Shown here in pieces: positions 61,317 to 64,000 of a stretch of 64,000 bases of DNA. Position numbers and translations under genes: made by a program. The notes beneath the pieces were generated by a model that was not told the origin of the DNA, did not search any database, and saw only the letters and a program-made list of their open reading frames with translations. Source of the stretch: Amanita rubescens (Eukaryota; Basidiomycota; Agaricomycetes; Agaricales; Amanitaceae); contig WION01000025.1 in assembly GCA_015039365.1 (NCBI GenBank), positions 328,204 to 392,203 of the forward strand. The letters are read 5' to 3'. Each line of letters opens with the position of its first letter. Within the stretch, counting starts at the first letter, position 1.

Positions 61317-62470
61317 TAGGCAATGGCACAGATACTTTTACAGATACTGTCCAGTGTATCTGTATCTGTCCCTTCAAGGGTAAGTATCTGTGCAGTCACA
61401 GATAATCCATGGACAATCCACAGATACATCCACAGATTACCCAAGGGTCTATAGCCTGGCTATTCAACAAACTTCAAAGTTTGTACCTAGACTAGTAGTA
61501 AGCTATGTCACAGTAGTTTAAGTATTCAGACAGTCTTTAGTTAACTCTATCTCAACCTACACACCATCTAAATGTGTTAGCACTGCTTCTACATCTTCAT
61601 CTCTTACAATGGCCATAAGCTCAAACATACTGGAAGTGCATGTGTTGACTTAACTGAAAGCCAATTATGGGTATGGGAAAGCACAAGATGCCCACAGCTG
61701 AAAAGCCTGCTGCTTCATACCCTTCAGGCAGAATAATAAAGTACTAGTTATTTCAAATACCTATGACAACCCTTATGTCAATGGGTCTCCAGAACTGCTG
61801 CACATGGCAATCATCCTGTTAACATCCTGGAGGAAGACAGAGCATCATTCAGAAATTGTATCAGTACCTACATGAATGTCATCCATCCATGATAGCTCAA
61901 GGATGAGAAGATGGTTAGCACTATCAATGGTTTTAACCTTGAGACTGAGCCAGATGACAAAGTTGAGGTTCATCCTCAGCAGTTATTGAAGGACAAGAAT
62001 TCTGAATGGGGTACTATGGCATGATCACCACCACTTCTCTTGGAATGCACTGTATCATTCATACATAGCTTAAGACACTTTTGCAAAATTCTGGTGGTGG
62101 AACCATGGAATCTGAGTCTGGTTCAAGATTTGGAAAACTGATAATGCTGGAAGAGGTGCAGCTGGCAGATCTTTGAGAAGCTATCCTCAGCTTAACAGCT
62201 TCAACAAGAAAACAATGCTTCTGTCATGCATGCACTTGTGCAGCTACAGCCAGGCTTAGGTCACCCAAGCCATATGTAGACACCCTACTAACAAAGCTAG
62301 GAAATATGAAGAGAGTTAGCAGTTAGGGTGATCTCTATGCTTTTAGCATGAGATTTGAGGTTAACAGATAGTCACAGATTACAGATACCCCTGACCAGTA
62401 TCTGTATCTGTCCTGTCAAGGGTACTTATCTGCAATCTGTACAGATTACCTGTATCTGTGCCATTGCCTA
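61317..62470. mobile_element. hAT-5, non-autonomous hAT in element C ORF3
   Basis: It is 1154 bp long. Terminal inverted repeats begin TAGGCAATGGCACAGATAC and are flanked by the perfect 8-bp duplication GCGGCGAC (61309-61316 and 62471-62478). Subterminal regions have many ACAGATA/TATCTGT motifs. The interior is AT-rich with no supported gene. Its end differs from the TAGTG group, so it is a separate hAT family. Confidence 0.93.
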
Positions 62471-63132
62471 GCGGCGACAGCATTAGCGGCGGCGGAGATG
62501 GCGGCGGCAGTTGCAGCATTGGTAGCGGCTATGGTCCTTGCCCTTTCGAGGTAGTTGTTGACGAGTTCTTCATCGATAGGAGGAACTCCCAGGGTAAAGG
62601 CAGTGGTATTGAACATGAGTAATCCCTCTCTCATGATCCGGATATCTTCAGCGGTAGTGCCAGGACGTGGTCCGCGTGCATAGGTGATGACCATTTGGTC
62701 TCTGGTGGCGAATACTTGAGCTACCATTTCCTGCATTTCAGGTGGCACGGGAGTATCAGGGAGAATAGCGTTCCCCATATCTGTGACGTTTCGCATTAGT
62801 TCTTCTATCGTAGAAGCGTTCGATGTTGGGAAGGTATAAGACGAATCGGAAGATAAAGAATCTTCAGTTCGTGGTATGAATTCCTCGTCAGAAGGAATCA
62901 TAGGGAACCATTCTGTACCGATGGATGTATAATGTAACATACAGATAGGAGGAGGAATTGGCAATGGTGCAGGTGATTCCTCTCTAGACGGGGTCGGAGG
63001 GACGGTTTCCTTGACGACTGTTGAAGCGGCTGGGGTGACAGCGGCGGATAGGTTGTTAATGGGAGAGGACATGGTTTCAAGAGTGGGGTTTTCGTGGTTT
63101 ACGAGTAGTGGGGATAATTGCTGTGATCCCAT
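62471..63132 (-). pseudogene. Element C ORF3, N-terminal part
   Basis: The ATG at 63132 lies within the end of pol, as in element D. The Pro/Ser-rich start and the Ala-rich stretch are present. The frame is cut by hAT-5 inside the Ala-rich stretch. No stop interrupts it before the insertion. Confidence 0.85.
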
Positions 63133-64000
63133 GTTGTTCCTTATATTCGTTTAAGGTCTCCTCGGAGTGTTCTAAGTTTTCCTCGGTTTCCCATGAATTG
63201 TCAGATGTCGGATAACCTTTCCATTTGACTAAAAATTGCCATTGGTTTCCTTTTCTTCGGTGCGAGACAATTGTCTCGATTTCGTATTCTTCTTTGTTAT
63301 CTATAAGGTCTGGGGTTGGTCTAGTAAAGTTTGGACCATGTGTTTCATTCTCGTGATAAGGAATAAGGAGCGAAACATGAAAAACGGGGTGAATCTTCCA
63401 TCTTGGGGGAAGTTCAAGTTTAGCGGTGACAGGTCCTAGGATCTTTTCGATCTTGAACGGTCCTTCTCGTCTAGGCGAGAATTTTCTTATTTGTCCTGTT
63501 TTCAGGTTTTGTGAGTCTAGCCATACCAAATCTCCTTCCTTGAATGTGGGAGATTTCCCTTTGACACGTTGAGTCATTAGCTGTCTAGCTAATTCGTGTG
63601 TGGCGAGAGCTTCGTCTCGTATTTGTGTTAAGACCTTAAAGCGGTCTTCGGCGGCGGGTACGTTGATTCGCGGGAATGCTGTGGGGATAGCCACAGGCTC
63701 TATTCCAAACATGATTTCAAACGGCGTCATCTTGGTAGATTGATGTATCCGTTGATTGTGCGCGAATTCTGCTAATGGCAGGTGATCTTTCCATAGTTTT
63801 GGATGATCAACGCAATATAACCGGAGGTAGGTTTCTAGCTCCTGATTGAGTCGTTCCAATTCTCCGTCAGTTTGCGGATGAAAGGCGGTCGATTTTCTAT
63901 GATCAATTCCGAAGATTTTGCAGATTTCTTCGAAAACTTTGGAGGTAAATTGTGGTCCTCTATCAGAAATGAGGGTTGTTGGTAACCCGTAACATTTGTA
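63077..64000 (-). CDS. pol: Element C Pol, integrase-chromodomain (partial)
   Basis: It is open from the window edge to the stop at 63077. The integrase second Asp is in ISDRGPQF, followed by DGELERLNQ with the catalytic Glu, a GPY/F-like region and a chromodomain (V-K-W-K-G-Y-P). It ends in a basic tail overlapping ORF3. It has sense codons where D has the stops at about 32125 and 32521. The rest of pol and gag lies beyond the window. Confidence 0.9.
   Translation of the reverse strand, partial: YKCYGLPTTLISDRGPQFTSKVFEEICKIFGIDHRKSTAFHPQTDGELERLNQELETYLRLYCVDHPKLWKDHLPLAEFAHNQRIHQSTKMTPFEIMFGIEPVAIPTAFPRINVPAAEDRFKVLTQIRDEALATHELARQLMTQRVKGKSPTFKEGDLVWLDSQNLKTGQIRKFSPRREGPFKIEKILGPVTAKLELPPRWKIHPVFHVSLLIPYHENETHGPNFTRPTPDLIDNKEEYEIETIVSHRRKGNQWQFLVKWKGYPTSDNSWETEENLEHSEETLNEYKEQHGITAIIPTTRKPRKPHS

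Larger units (their letters stand above)
35408..64000 (-). mobile_element. Element C, Ty3/gypsy of family D, runs off window
   Basis: On the minus strand: 3' LTR 35408-35837, third ORF in three pieces, end of pol, then the window edge. It is interrupted by element B (36794-60656) and hAT-5 (61317-62470). Within the visible part its coding frames lack the stops seen in D. Its LTR ends abruptly inside D's LTR, so it inserted after D. Its 5' half, its second target duplication and the missing 21 bp of D's LTR should lie beyond 64000. Confidence 0.9.

Overview
The window is 64 kb of densely nested transposable elements. I find no gene that I would confidently assign to the host. The organism looks like a fungus, probably a basidiomycete: Ty3/gypsy chromoviruses with chromodomains, a PIF/Harbinger transposase with introns of about 55 nt, fungal-style hAT elements with TAGTG termini and 8-bp target duplications, and no RNA gene or bacterial feature. 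Such a block would fit heterochromatin (pericentromeric or subtelomeric). That assignment is inference.

Layout. (1) 1-22192 is an old, AT-richer background cut by four hAT-type elements (583-1775, 2751-15824, 16829-17608, 20442-21317), each with a perfect 8-bp target duplication. hAT-2 (2751-15824) was opened by an 11.65-kb element with 1-kb inverted arms (FB-1, 3945-15595). FB-1 carries a PIF/Harbinger gene pair and an intact self-priming Ty3/gypsy element (A, 5090-11384). (2) 22193-35407 holds an old Ty3/gypsy copy (E) broken by a second copy of the same family (D). D is interrupted by a palindromic Tc1/mariner-type element and by FB-2. (3) 35408-64000 is a third copy (C), on the minus strand, inserted in the last 21 bp of D's 3' LTR and running off the window. 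C is split by hAT-5 (61317-62470) and by a 23.9-kb block. That block is element B (36794-60656, minus), a relative of A, which was itself hit by FB-3 (37198-39566), a copia element G (41623-48603, with TRIM-like element H inside one LTR) and an LTR element F (51798-60093). The deepest nesting is D > C > B > G > H.

How the parts work. A, B and D/E carry a 12-nt primer-binding site that is the exact complement of the predicted 5' end of their own RNA. A and B differ by compensating changes, which supports Tf1-type self-priming. A and D carry the same heptamer at the gag/pol overlap in the register for -1 frameshifting. C and D share a third ORF behind pol. G uses the copia-type internal initiator-tRNA site.

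The least familiar object is element F. It has near-identical LTRs but no recognisable reverse transcriptase or integrase. It holds a minus-strand open frame of about 1,620 codons with one stop inside and a recurrent V-V-N motif, and it is tiled from LTR to LTR with more than 50 short, near-perfect hairpins that share shape but not sequence. Each V-V-N module also looks like a fungal intron when read on the plus strand.
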